Translations under genes and position numbers: made by a program
Assembly (NCBI RefSeq): GCF_000689375.1
Contig: NZ_CBQZ010000001.1
Span: forward strand, 186,001-250,000
DNA length: 64,000 bases
Reading direction: 5' to 3'
Source: Cardinium endosymbiont cBtQ1 of Bemisia tabaci
GTDB lineage: Bacteria; Bacteroidota; Bacteroidia; Cytophagales; Amoebophilaceae
The notes under the pieces: generated by a model
The model's input: the letters and a program-made list of their open reading frames with translations, nothing else
Databases searched by the model: none
What the model was told of the DNA's origin: nothing
In this document: positions 19,226 to 29,061 of the stretch, one piece after another
How the letters are laid out: each line of letters begins with the position of its first letter
Numbering within the stretch: the first letter of the stretch is position 1

Positions 19226-21325
19226 GTGCAAAATTATACTACGATTATTTGTAAGACCTTACAAGAAGATCTACATCACCCATATACCATACAACAACTC
19301 TGTATAATATTACAGATCAATTCAAAATCAGATAAAACCAAATTAAAAAAAGCGTTATTAAATCTTGTGCAACAAGGTAAAATTAAAAAGCTAAAGAGAG
19401 GGCGTTATGCATATGCCAGTGCGCCTATTTATGTAATAGGTCGAGTAGATTATGTCCGTAAGGAATATGCTTATATTATCGTACCTGATCAATCTATAGA
19501 TATATTAGTGCATCAAAAAAATTTACTATATGCACTAGATAAAGACTTAGTTAAAGTTTGCTTGTTTCCAGGAAAACGCCGTAAACGACCAGAGGGTGTG
19601 GTAGTAGAAATTATTGAGCGCAATACTGCACCCATCATTGGGCGCATTACCCTTTTTGGAAAGCAACCTCAAGCCATTTTTGAACAAAAACGCACTACAT
19701 ATACTGTTCCATTAGAGGGAAAACATAACGACATCCTACAAGAAAATGACAAGGTAGTCATTGCATTAACTTCTTTTCCCAATACGCATAAGCAATTAAC
19801 AGGTACCGTGGTGCAGCATCTTGGCCAAGCTGTCCTACATGAAGTAGAGATGCATGCAATTATGGCTGAGTTTGGCTTAAAAGAGACCTTCCCTGACCAT
19901 GTAGTTGAAAGCATTAAAAATATACCTACAGTTATTACCGAAAAAGAAATAACCACAAGAAAAGATTTTCGCGCTATACCTACTTTTACCATAGATCCAG
20001 TAGATGCTAAAGATTTTGATGATGCCCTCTCTTATCAGCCTTTGCCCAATGGCCACCATCAAGTAGGTATTCATATTGCAGATGTAAGTCATTACGTTAT
20101 ACCAGATAGCTTGCTGGATAAAGAAGCATATGCACGCAATACCTCTGTATATTTAGTACATCGTTGTATTCCGATGTTACCGGAAATACTTTCTAATGGG
20201 TTATGCTCCTTGCGTCCAAAGGAAACTAAATTAACCTTTTCAGCTATTTTTGAATTGGATGCACAAGGAAAAGTTTATGATAAATGGTTGGGAGAAACCA
20301 TTATTTATTCCGATAAAAGGTTTTCTTATGAAGAAGCCCAAATGACCATAGATTGTCAAAGAGGTGATTTTTACCAAGCGCTTACGGTATTGAATCACTT
20401 AGCCAAACAGCTTCATGCAAAGCGCTCGCAGAAAGGAGCGATTAATTTTGAGACCCGGTCGTTGGTATTTGATTTGGATACCAATGGTAAGCCACTTAAA
20501 GTGACGTCAAAGTGCCGCACAGATGCCCACAAACTTGTTGAGGAGTTTATGCTACTGGCCAATCAGGAAGTAGCTACCTATGCAGCAAACCTAAAATCAA
20601 AACAGGAAAAATTAGGGCCTACTTTTATATATAGAACGCATGGCCATCCAGACCCGGACAAGTTAAATGAATTTTTTCTATTTGTGAACCAGCTAGGATA
20701 TAAAATAAATGGATCCAAAACATCTATATATAAAGCCATGCATGATCTAGAAAAGTCTATTCAAGGCAAAAAAGAAGCACCCATTATCCAATCGATGGCC
20801 ATCCGATCTATGGCCAAAGCCCTTTACACTACAAAACCTGATCCACATTTTGCATTGGCCTTTGCACATTATACCCATTTTACTTCTCCGATCAGAAGGT
20901 ACCCAGATCTATTGGTACACCGTTTTTTGAAGCAATATTTAAAAGGTGCACACATCTATGATGTAGCATCCTATGAAAAAAAATGCCAATATGCTGTAGA
21001 AAAAGAATACCTCGCTGCAAATGCAGAAAGGGCCTCTATCAAATACAAACAAGTAGAATTTATACAAAATCTAAAGGAACAAATATTTGAGGGAATCATC
21101 AGTGGCATAACCGAATGGAATATATATATAGAAATCTTATCAAATGGTTGTGAAGGGATGGTGCGTCTATCAGACCTTACCGATGATGTCTATGCTTTTG
21201 AGGAGAAGCACTTTCAAGTAGTTGGAAAATTGTCTAAAAAATGTTACCGATTAGGAGATATCGTAAAGGTAAAAGTCAAAAATTGCGATTTAGATAAACG
21301 ACATATTAATTTTTGGTTATGCTAA
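19226..21325 (+). CDS. rnr: Ribonuclease R
   Basis: RNase R is a processive 3'-5' exoribonuclease that degrades structured RNA and takes part in RNA quality control. The 699 residues begin with a winged-helix-like domain (HHPYTIQQLCIILQIN). Cold-shock/OB domains follow, then the RNB catalytic domain with FTIDPVDAKDFDDALSY, which carries the metal-binding Asp residues. Next come the RNB motif HYTHFTSPIRRYPDLLVHRF and a C-terminal S1 domain (GIISGITEWNIYIEIL). The start used is GTG at 19226, because no in-frame ATG lies close to the conserved N-terminus. Length is typical. It is monocistronic by spacing and converges with serS. Confidence 0.94.
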   Translation: MQNYTTIICKTLQEDLHHPYTIQQLCIILQINSKSDKTKLKKALLNLVQQGKIKKLKRGRYAYASAPIYVIGRVDYVRKEYAYIIVPDQSIDILVHQKNLLYALDKDLVKVCLFPGKRRKRPEGVVVEIIERNTAPIIGRITLFGKQPQAIFEQKRTTYTVPLEGKHNDILQENDKVVIALTSFPNTHKQLTGTVVQHLGQAVLHEVEMHAIMAEFGLKETFPDHVVESIKNIPTVITEKEITTRKDFRAIPTFTIDPVDAKDFDDALSYQPLPNGHHQVGIHIADVSHYVIPDSLLDKEAYARNTSVYLVHRCIPMLPEILSNGLCSLRPKETKLTFSAIFELDAQGKVYDKWLGETIIYSDKRFSYEEAQMTIDCQRGDFYQALTVLNHLAKQLHAKRSQKGAINFETRSLVFDLDTNGKPLKVTSKCRTDAHKLVEEFMLLANQEVATYAANLKSKQEKLGPTFIYRTHGHPDPDKLNEFFLFVNQLGYKINGSKTSIYKAMHDLEKSIQGKKEAPIIQSMAIRSMAKALYTTKPDPHFALAFAHYTHFTSPIRRYPDLLVHRFLKQYLKGAHIYDVASYEKKCQYAVEKEYLAANAERASIKYKQVEFIQNLKEQIFEGIISGITEWNIYIEILSNGCEGMVRLSDLTDDVYAFEEKHFQVVGKLSKKCYRLGDIVKVKVKNCDLDKRHINFWLC

Positions 21326-21494
21326 TCTGGGTATATGATAAAAAAGAGGCCTATCATAGGTCCATTAAGGTTTTAGATTACACAATCCTCTTAAAGCGCT
21401 TCCAAAAAAATTCCCATAGGTAGTTAACAGCCATGTTCATACTACATTTTGAGAAGCGCAAAAGGCCCTTTAAAAAAGTTGTAGTAAGAAAAAT

Positions 21495-22766
21495 TTAGTC
21501 AATTATATCAAATCCTGTATAAGGTTGTAAGACCTTTGGAATATGGATCCCTTCTGGGGTTTGATTCAATTCTAATAATGCAGCTAGTACACGTGGAAGA
21601 GCCAGCCCACTTCCATTTAAAGTATGTAAAAGACAAGTTTTTTTTGTTTTGTCCTTATATCTTAAGGACAACCTATTGGATTGGAAGGTCTCAAAATTGC
21701 TGATTGAGCTCACTTCTAGCCATTTATCTTGAGCTATAGCATATACCTCTATGTCATAGGTCATAGCAGCACAAAACCCTAAATCTCCATCACAAAGCTT
21801 TAGAACACGGTAAGGTAGCGCTAGTTGTTCCACCAATCCTTGTACATAGGTTAACATTTCTTCTAACTTTGCATAAGAATAGTCCGGATGAGCAATCTGA
21901 ACCAATTCTACCTTATCAAATTGATGCAGCCTATTTAGTCCACGTACATCAGCTCCCCAAGAGCCTGCTTCTCTTCTAAAGCAAGGTGTATAACCTACAT
22001 GTTTAACTGGTAGAGCACTTTCTGCTATAATCGCATCACGATAGATGTTGGTGATCGAGACTTCTGCAGTAGGTATTAGATAGAATGGCGTTGATGCAAT
22101 TTGATACATCTGACCTTCTTTGTCAGGCAGCTGACCCGTTGCATACGCAGATGCTTCATTTACCAAAATAGGAGGTTGAATTTCGGTATAGCCTGCTTTT
22201 AATGCTTGATCCAAAAAAAAGTTTATTAAAGCACGTTGTAGCTTAGCACCTTTTCCCTTATATACTGGGAAACCAGCTCCGGTAATTTTATTGCCTAACT
22301 CAAAGTCGACTAAGTCATATTTTTTAACTAAATCCCAGTGGGCCGAACCCCCTTTTACAACCATTCGTGGTGTTTGATAGATAATAACATTATCATCAGC
22401 ATGGCTCCCCGCTGGTACGCTTTCATGGGGCAAGTTTGGAAGCGTATAAAGCTGCGCCAACAGATCTGATCCATGTGCTTTAAATTTTTCTGCCAATTGC
22501 TTAATCTTTTTTTTTAATTGGTTGCTTTCTTCCTTTTTAGCTTCTAAAGTAGCTGCTGGATCCTTTTTGCGCAACACGTCTGCTATTTCCTGATTTAGTT
22601 TATTCAGTGTAGCGGATAAGTTGTCTAATTGAAGTTGTATAGCCCGTTTTTCTATGTCCAGGTTGTATATGGCTTGAATAAGCCCTTCTGCATTAGATAA
22701 ACCTCGCTTATGCAAGCCATCTATTATTGCTTTTTTGTCTGTTCTTATACGATGTAACTCAATCAT
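21495..22766 (-). CDS. serS: Seryl-tRNA synthetase
   Basis: SerS charges tRNA-Ser (a tRNA-Ser gene lies at 45692-45776). The 423 residues begin with the long antiparallel coiled-coil tRNA-binding arm (about residues 30-105). The class II catalytic core follows: motif 2 CFRREAGSWGADVRGLNRLHQ and motif 3 NGSGLALPRVLAALLE near the C-terminus. Length is normal. The gene converges with rnr, with 169 bases between stops. Confidence 0.97.
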   Translation of the reverse strand: MIELHRIRTDKKAIIDGLHKRGLSNAEGLIQAIYNLDIEKRAIQLQLDNLSATLNKLNQEIADVLRKKDPAATLEAKKEESNQLKKKIKQLAEKFKAHGSDLLAQLYTLPNLPHESVPAGSHADDNVIIYQTPRMVVKGGSAHWDLVKKYDLVDFELGNKITGAGFPVYKGKGAKLQRALINFFLDQALKAGYTEIQPPILVNEASAYATGQLPDKEGQMYQIASTPFYLIPTAEVSITNIYRDAIIAESALPVKHVGYTPCFRREAGSWGADVRGLNRLHQFDKVELVQIAHPDYSYAKLEEMLTYVQGLVEQLALPYRVLKLCDGDLGFCAAMTYDIEVYAIAQDKWLEVSSISNFETFQSNRLSLRYKDKTKKTCLLHTLNGSGLALPRVLAALLELNQTPEGIHIPKVLQPYTGFDIID

Positions 22767-23389
22767 ACTATTTATGTTGATGCCCTATAATTTAAGTTTT
22801 TAACCTAAAATCATAGTAAATTTAAAGGCTTAGTCTGTCTTTTTTACAAAAAAAATACTTTGTTTGATTTTTTAAAATTATAGTTGTATTATTGCTCATA
22901 TTGCTTTGTCACAGGGCTGCATTCAGAGTCCTGAGTTAGTATTCATTCTTTTGGTTTGATTTTTAGTATAAGTTTCCGCATTACATCTATAATATTATAT
23001 ATTCTATATAGGTATAAAAATGTCTTTGTTTTTGACCATTCTTACTAGATTTAAAAAGCAAAATCAGACTAAATAAGCAGGTAATATCTTATTTGAATTA
23101 TAGATGCTACTTTTGTTTAGTAGTTAAAAATAGCTAATTTTCACGTGTTTAAAACCATAAATTATTAAAATGATTTTACTTAGTGCTATTGAAGCATTTT
23201 ATGTAAAGATATTTTTATGAATGAATCATCAACGGGCAGATCGTATTTGCTCCATTCATGTTCACACACTTCGTTTACATAGCTACTACAGTAATATAAG
23301 CTACTACTATTTTAAGCACATTTGTTAAAATAGTTAAGATGATGCCTATTATTTTAATAGGATTTATTTAACTTACACCTAACTCAATC
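22767..23389. other. Long divergent spacer ahead of rho
   Basis: About 620 AT-rich bases between the divergent serS and rho genes. No reading frame, tRNA or strong hairpin was recognised. Long leaders ahead of rho are known in other bacteria, where Rho regulates its own gene, so a leader transcript is possible but is not shown by the sequence. Confidence 0.4.
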
Positions 23390-24928
23390 ATGTACAATAT
23401 CGGAGAACTCAATCAAAAGCTTATTTCTGAGTTACGCGAATTAGCAGAAAAATTTAAAATTAAAAGCTATAAAACGCTTTCGAAGGAAGAACTTATTTAT
23501 AAAATATTAGACCAGCAAGCACTACTACCTGTAAGGGAAATTACTCAAAAAAAGAACACTCCAATGGCTATTGCACCTCTGCAACCAAAAGAGGTATCCC
23601 CACCTTTGTCGTCCAAGAAAAGTTATACAAAATCTAAGGCAGTAGAAATACAAATTGACACTAATATAGAAGATAAAAATAGTGAAATTAGTGCTACCGA
23701 GTCAGCCAAATCAGTAGCTATTGAATACGCTGCTGTTTCTACTATAAAAGAGCCAAAGGAGGCTATCTCCTCATCTGAAAAAGGTAAAAAAGAGACAGTT
23801 GCGCAGCACAATTTAGATACTACGATTGAAGGAGAAGGTGTACTGGAGATTATGCAAGATGGCTATGGGTTTTTGCGTTCATCTGATTATCATTATTTAG
23901 CTAGTCCAGATGATGTCTATGTATCTCCTTCTCAAATCAAGGTGTTTAACCTAAAAACAGGTGATACCATTCGTGGAAAAATACGCCCACCGAAAGAAGG
24001 AGAAAAATATTTTGCACTTTTAAAGGTAATATATATGAATGGCGTGACCACGGAAGAGGGACGCAATCGTATCCCCTTTGAACACCTTACTCCACTTTTT
24101 CCACATAATAAGTTACATATTTCCAACGGGGCTAGCCAGTATTCAACCCGCATTATGGACTTATTCTCACCTATTGGTAAGGGGCAACGTGGTATGATTG
24201 TAGCCCAGCCTAAAACGGGTAAGACAGTACTATTAAAAGAAATTGCCAATGCAATTGCATCCAATCATCCAGAAGTTTATTTAATTGTTCTTTTAATTGG
24301 TGAACGTCCTGAAGAAGTGACAGATATGTCCAGAAATGTGCAAGCAGAAGTGATCGCTTCGACTTTTGATGAACAAGCTGAACGGCATGTAAAAGTTTCT
24401 AATATTGTTTTAGAAAAAGCAAAGAGGATGGTAGAATGTGGTCGTGATGTAGTTATTCTCTTGGATTCTATTACCCGATTGGCTCGGGCACATAATACGG
24501 TTAGTCCTTCTTCTGGTAAAGTACTTTCTGGTGGTATTGATGCCAATGCACTGCATAAACCCCAGCGATTTTTTGGTGCAGCTCGTAATGTAGAGCATGG
24601 CGGTTCGTTGACCATTTTGGCTACAGCACTTATTGATACAGGATCTAAAATGGATGAGGTAATTTTTGAAGAGTTCAAGGGTACGGGTAATATGGAACTA
24701 CAACTGGATCGAAAATTAGTCAATAAACGTATCTATCCAGCTATTGATGTACCTGCTTCTGGAACAAGACATGAAGAGTTGTTAATAGGTAAAGAGGAAT
24801 TGGCACGAATTTGGATATTGCGCAACATTATGGCAGATATGAGTTCTACAGAAGCTATGGATTTCTTACTTAAGAAAATGAGGGGTACACGTAATAATGA
24901 AGAGTTTTTAGTTTCTATGAGTAATTAG
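23390..24928 (+). CDS. rho: Transcription termination factor Rho
   Basis: Rho is the hexameric RNA-dependent ATPase that ends transcription. The 512-residue protein is longer than the E. coli enzyme (419), mainly because of a charged insert (about residues 55-140) after an N-terminal helical domain ([21 protein letters not shown]). Rho of Bacteroidota is often extended in this place. The RNA-binding cold-shock-like domain has [20 protein letters not shown]. The ATPase has Walker [16 protein letters not shown], Walker [17 protein letters not shown] and the secondary RNA-site region [16 protein letters not shown]. The C-terminus, with [18 protein letters not shown], is normal. Confidence 0.97.
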   Translation: MYNIGELNQKLISELRELAEKFKIKSYKTLSKEELIYKILDQQALLPVREITQKKNTPMAIAPLQPKEVSPPLSSKKSYTKSKAVEIQIDTNIEDKNSEISATESAKSVAIEYAAVSTIKEPKEAISSSEKGKKETVAQHNLDTTIEGEGVLEIMQDGYGFLRSSDYHYLASPDDVYVSPSQIKVFNLKTGDTIRGKIRPPKEGEKYFALLKVIYMNGVTTEEGRNRIPFEHLTPLFPHNKLHISNGASQYSTRIMDLFSPIGKGQRGMIVAQPKTGKTVLLKEIANAIASNHPEVYLIVLLIGERPEEVTDMSRNVQAEVIASTFDEQAERHVKVSNIVLEKAKRMVECGRDVVILLDSITRLARAHNTVSPSSGKVLSGGIDANALHKPQRFFGAARNVEHGGSLTILATALIDTGSKMDEVIFEEFKGTGNMELQLDRKLVNKRIYPAIDVPASGTRHEELLIGKEELARIWILRNIMADMSSTEAMDFLLKKMRGTRNNEEFLVSMSN

Positions 24929-25089
24929 TTAGATGCAATATGCCAGACAACAAGCTGTAAAAAACTATTAAAATCAAAGGTAAGCGTTAGATTGGCATCA
25001 TCAGTAGTATACTATTCTGTTACTTTTACAGCTTATTTTTCATTTAGGTTTTTACCTAATTTTACTGCTACCGTTTCAAAAAAAATGGC

Positions 25090-25797
25090 ATGGAAAAAAT
25101 AAAAATCATTAAAATAATTTGGTATGAAAATAGCTTATTTTTTTACCTGATTACTGCTTTATTGGTTATCGGTGTTTTTCCACTTTTTGTATGGGATAAA
25201 GTTGCTTTTTTTATTTTGCTTAAACAGTGGCATCATCCTATGCTAGATTGTATAGCGCCTTATTTTACTTGGTTGGGTGATGGAATTACCTATCTATCTT
25301 TGCTATGTATAGTAACTTTATTACATGCAACTTGTAGAAAGACTATGGTTATAGGAGGAAGTTTTGTCATGATGACTATAGTGGTACAACTATTAAAACG
25401 TCTTTTTTTTAGAGATCAATTAAGACCTATCGCTTTGCTTCCTGTAGATGTATCACTACACTTAGTAGATGGGGTATCGCTACCAACAGATTTTAGTTTT
25501 CCTTCAGGTCATGCTGCTACCATCTTTTCCTTGATATCTGTACTACAACTATTGTCTAGTAGCAAAAATTTTTTTTATAGTCTAATTTTGTTAGGAATAG
25601 CCCTAATGGTTGTCTATTCAAGAATTTATCTTTGTCAACATTTTTATACAGATGTTTATGTAGGTGCTTGGATTGGTACGATTGCTGCTGTAGTGACATG
25701 CATCTATGTTATGGATTATAATGGGCCAAGTTGGTTGGACCGTTCTATCTATTTTTTGTTGTACCCCCATGGGAAAAGGTTTCCAATTAAAAAATAG
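25090..25797 (+). CDS. PAP2-family membrane phosphatase
   Basis: The 235-residue membrane protein has about six hydrophobic helices and the type 2 phosphatidic acid phosphatase motifs: KRLFFRDQLRP (first motif, Lys and Arg), FPSGHAATIFS (second motif with catalytic His) and SRIYLCQHFYTDV (third motif with His and Asp). Such enzymes remove phosphate from undecaprenyl diphosphate, phosphatidic acid or lipid A. The next gene, an ArnT-like glycosyltransferase, overlaps its end, so a shared role in lipid-carrier or lipid A chemistry is plausible but inferred. Undecaprenyl-diphosphate phosphatase is the simplest alternative. Confidence 0.88.
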   Translation: MEKIKIIKIIWYENSLFFYLITALLVIGVFPLFVWDKVAFFILLKQWHHPMLDCIAPYFTWLGDGITYLSLLCIVTLLHATCRKTMVIGGSFVMMTIVVQLLKRLFFRDQLRPIALLPVDVSLHLVDGVSLPTDFSFPSGHAATIFSLISVLQLLSSSKNFFYSLILLGIALMVVYSRIYLCQHFYTDVYVGAWIGTIAAVVTCIYVMDYNGPSWLDRSIYFLLYPHGKRFPIKK

Positions 25798-27385
25798 TAT
25801 CGTTTTTTATTTTCTAATTGGCTTTGGATGCATTTTTGCACTCGGTATAAGGGAGGTCCATCTATTTGATTTAGATGAACTCTATTTTGCCGAAATTACC
25901 AGAGAAATGATACGTACGGGGCACTATGGTCAAGTGACTTTTAATTTTGAGCCACTCTATGAAAAACCACCTTTTTTCTTTTGGTTACAAGCAGTTTCTA
26001 TGCATTTTTGGGGTATTAATGAGCTAGGAGCCCGTTTCCCTAATTTGGTCTGTGGACTATTAACCCTTGTAACCCTATACTATATAGGTAAGCAATACAA
26101 AGATCAATGGTTTGGCTTTCTATGGATGTGCTTGTACGCAACTTCTTTTTTGCCTCACTTTTATTTTAAATCAGCTATTATAGATCCTTTTTTTAATTAC
26201 TTTTTGCTACTCGCCATCTATTTTTTATCTCATAGCATGATGCCATCTAATCCATGGTTGTATGGCGGTTCGGGTTTAGCTATAGGTTGTGCACTATTAA
26301 CCAAAGGACCTATGGCTCTGATCATACCATTGGCCACGCTAGGATTATCTTACACTTGGTTTAAGAGAAGTATGGTTTCCTTCAAATCATTGGTTGTAGC
26401 GCTATTGATTGCTACAATGGTTCTGTCCTGTTGGCTTATTCCAGAGATTTGCTCTAATGGATGCACGTTTATTAAAGAATTTTGGGATTACCATCTATTG
26501 CTCTATCATCAACCGGTTGATACCCATGACCAACCTTGGTACTATCATTATTTAGTACTTTTTTTTGGATGTTTTCCAAGTGCTCTATTTGCGATATTTA
26601 TTTTAAAACAAAAACGATTGATTCAAGACAGTTATTTTGCAGCCAATATGCAAGCTTTATTAGCCGTTGTGTTACTTATTTTTACCTTAGTTGGTACAAA
26701 AATTGTGCATTATAGTGCTATGTCCTATTTCCCCATAATATTTTTTGCAACTGAGTTTTTGCACCAACAGATATACAATAGGCAATATAGCCATTCAGGT
26801 ATGGCTTTTTTAGTGATTGGAGTAATCATAGGGAGCGTTTTAGCGCTTATACCATGGATGATGTTACATAAAACCTTATGGATCAGTCTTGTACAAAATC
26901 AAACTATAAAAGACGCACTACAGCTATCGGTTATATGGAACTACTGGGATAGTATCCCAGGTATTATCTATACCATAGGTATAGGGACCGCCTACTATTT
27001 TCTTGTACAATTCCGTTTTATTCCCTTTATAAGTAACTTTGCGTTAGTCAATATTTGCACATTGGCATTATTCTTGATCCGTATAGCACCTAAAGTAGAA
27101 GCTTATACCCAAAAACCAATGGTTGATTTTTGTAAAGCCTGTAAAGGAAAAAGTTTATATCTTGCCACCGTTGGTTTTAAATCAGCCGCCCCTCTTTTCT
27201 ATGCTGACTTACCGAAAAGCTTGCGGGTAGTCGATATAAATTGGCTATTAGAAGGTCCTATTGATAAGCCTTGTTTTTTTATTTTATATAAAAAAGACAG
27301 CGCTATGTTAAAAAATTATCTAGATATTACTTATATAAAAAGTTCTGGATGTTTCGCATTTTATAAGCGATTGCCTAAATCATAG
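25769..27385 (+). CDS. ArnT-like membrane glycosyltransferase (GT-C fold)
   Basis: This is a polytopic membrane protein of the dolichyl-phosphate-mannose transferase/ArnT type, which moves a sugar from an undecaprenyl-phosphate carrier onto a lipid or protein on the outer face of the inner membrane. The N-terminal loop has the GT-C acidic motif LFDLDELYFAEITREM and the family sequence FNFEPLYEKPPFFFWLQA. LTKGPMALIIPL also fits the family. About a dozen helices follow. The frame is open from 25706, but an ATG at 25769 gives a sensible N-terminus (MGKGFQLKN) and a 29-base overlap with the PAP2 gene, so it was chosen. The overlap points to translational coupling. The acceptor and the sugar are unknown. 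Confidence 0.82.
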   Translation: MGKGFQLKNSIVFYFLIGFGCIFALGIREVHLFDLDELYFAEITREMIRTGHYGQVTFNFEPLYEKPPFFFWLQAVSMHFWGINELGARFPNLVCGLLTLVTLYYIGKQYKDQWFGFLWMCLYATSFLPHFYFKSAIIDPFFNYFLLLAIYFLSHSMMPSNPWLYGGSGLAIGCALLTKGPMALIIPLATLGLSYTWFKRSMVSFKSLVVALLIATMVLSCWLIPEICSNGCTFIKEFWDYHLLLYHQPVDTHDQPWYYHYLVLFFGCFPSALFAIFILKQKRLIQDSYFAANMQALLAVVLLIFTLVGTKIVHYSAMSYFPIIFFATEFLHQQIYNRQYSHSGMAFLVIGVIIGSVLALIPWMMLHKTLWISLVQNQTIKDALQLSVIWNYWDSIPGIIYTIGIGTAYYFLVQFRFIPFISNFALVNICTLALFLIRIAPKVEAYTQKPMVDFCKACKGKSLYLATVGFKSAAPLFYADLPKSLRVVDINWLLEGPIDKPCFFILYKKDSAMLKNYLDITYIKSSGCFAFYKRLPKS

Positions 27386-27400
27386 AGGTTCTGTCGCATT

Positions 27401-28545
27401 GTGTGTCGTAGATAAGTATTACATGAAAAAAAAAGTAAGTGATAATAAAAGCTTCATATAAGATGAAGGAAGGCCCTTCGAGATCGGATTTCAGGATCAG
27501 GTCTCAAACCACCTTAGTCGGCTGTCATTAAGAGTGATGGTGCTGAGCGCAAAAGGAAAAGCTGGAAATAAATTCAGCAGGTGTGGATTAGAAAGATGAA
27601 TGAAACTGAACTCTTGTTGACGTGTCGAGAAGAACATACAAGATATCAAAAATGGAATAGAATGCGGTTCCATGATAAGTCTATAAGTTACCTGATTACT
27701 GGTATAGACGGTATCCGGCATAAAGAGAGCATGATTCTAATTTTGGGTTATATGAGGAACTGCGAGAACCAGTCATCTTGATGCTAATGGAGCCCCCCAA
27801 ATAGCAAACACTATAAGGGACAGAGTACCGATGCAAGAAACTGGGTCGGATCAATCCGTAGTAGTGAAGAAGTTTCTGTAATGGGAATGGAGCGAATGGA
27901 TTGAGCTTAAGCAGTCATTAACATTAAACAACTCGTAAGAGGAGGAAATTTTGGTAAAGAAAAAACCGTTTACTATTAACAAGCACTTAGTGCTACAAGC
28001 TTATAAACTAGTTAAATCAAATGCTGGTTCTAGCAGCATTGATAGTCAAACAATAAGAGAATTTGATAATAATTTAAAGAACAATTTATACAAGATATGG
28101 AACAGACTATCCTCTGGTAGTTATTATCCTGCAGCAGTAAAAGCAGTACCTATATTAAAGAAAGATGGAGGTGAAAGAATCCTAGGTGTTCCGACTGTAA
28201 GTGATAGAATTGCTCAGATGGTAGTCAAGTTAGTATTTGAACCAGAATTGGAACCTCATTTTTATGAGAATTCGTATAGTTACAGACCAAACAAGTCAGC
28301 ACTTGACGCAGTTGGAATAACACGTAGTAGATGCTGGAAATATAATTTTGTACTAGAATTTGATATCAAAGGTTTATTTGATAATATTGATCATGAACTT
28401 ATCATTAAGGCGGTTAGGAAGCATACAAATACGAAATGGGTAATATTATATATAGAAAGATGGCTAAAAGCTCCCATACAATTTCCTGATGGAAGATTAG
28501 TTGAAAGAACAAAAGGCACACCATAAGGAGGAGTAAATAGTCGTC
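27401..28545 (+). mobile_element. Truncated group II intron (5' part with the start of its reverse transcriptase)
   Basis: The RNA part starts at about 27401 with GTGTG, fitting the GUGYG 5' end of bacterial group II introns, 15 bases after the stop of the ArnT-like gene. About 550 non-coding bases follow with the look of domains I-IV (for example AGGAACTGCGAGAACC and GGGACAGAGTACC), then the reverse-transcriptase frame. The element ends at about 28545, where the upstream sequence of an IS5-type transposase begins. Domains V and VI and the rest of the protein are missing, so it cannot splice or move on its own. The boundaries are judged by eye. Confidence 0.75.
27951..28526 (+). pseudogene. 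Group II intron reverse transcriptase/maturase, N-terminal fragment
   Basis: The 191 codons match the N-terminal half of intron reverse transcriptases: KAVPILKKDGGERILGVPTV (RT1-2), SYSYRPNKSALDAV, and FDIKGLFDNIDHELI (RT3). The frame stops at a TAA exactly where the conserved GTPQGG motif expects the Gln codon CAA; the codons after it still read GGV. The YADD catalytic box, maturase and DNA-binding parts are absent. The start is TTG at 27951, with an unusually strong ribosome-binding sequence (AGGAGG) a few bases ahead, unlike most host genes here. It is non-functional. Confidence 0.9.
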
Positions 28546-28653
28546 CCTGAAATACTATATAATTATTTGTTAATCAGCAAATAAGTTTCTAAATTTGTAT
28601 TAGTTAATCACCAGTTTTAGAGTTGTTTTGTATAAAAAACTTGCAAAATAAGG

Positions 28654-29061
28654 ATGAAATCTAAGAAAATAAATAATAGTCTTGCTCGTCTGTTTGAGCA
28701 GCGCTTATCTAGTTTTCTTAACTCCAAACATTCTTTATTCCAGTTGTCTGATTCGATTCCTTGGCACGCCTTAGCATCAGATTTAGACCGGGATTTTAGC
28801 TATGGTCCTGGTCAGCCTCCTTTGCCTATTCGTTTAATTATAGGTCTTCTCATTATCAGTCATATGTATAACATTTCTGATGAACAAGTAGTGATTAGAT
28901 GGGTAGAAAATCCTTATTGGCAATACTTTTGTGGATATGATTATTTTCAGTTTAAGGTACCTTGTAACCCTAGCTCATTGACCCGTTGGCGACATAGATT
29001 AGATCAAGAAGGACTTAATCACTCACATTCCGCACCAGTATTGTATTTTAGATTAGATTAA
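28654..29061 (+). pseudogene. IS5-type transposase, N-terminal fragment
   Basis: The first about 122 codons read as the N-terminal domain of IS5-type transposases (DUF772 style): FSYGPGQPPLPIRLIIGLLI, then VENPYWQYFCGYDYFQ, then PSSLTRWRHRLDQEG. The frame is cut at about 29019 by the left inverted repeat of the IS1634 element, and the last about 14 codons are read from that element. No DDE catalytic domain follows on the other side of the IS1634 copy, so the rest was lost. The left part of this element also cuts off the group II intron. It differs from both other IS5-family elements in the window. Confidence 0.82.

Noticed and set aside
24277-24723. A 148-codon minus-strand frame inside rho
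   Set aside because: It is antisense to the conserved Rho ATPase core and has no features of its own.
27497-27781. Short frames on both strands ahead of the intron reverse transcriptase
   Set aside because: They lie in the structured RNA part of the group II intron and show no protein similarity.
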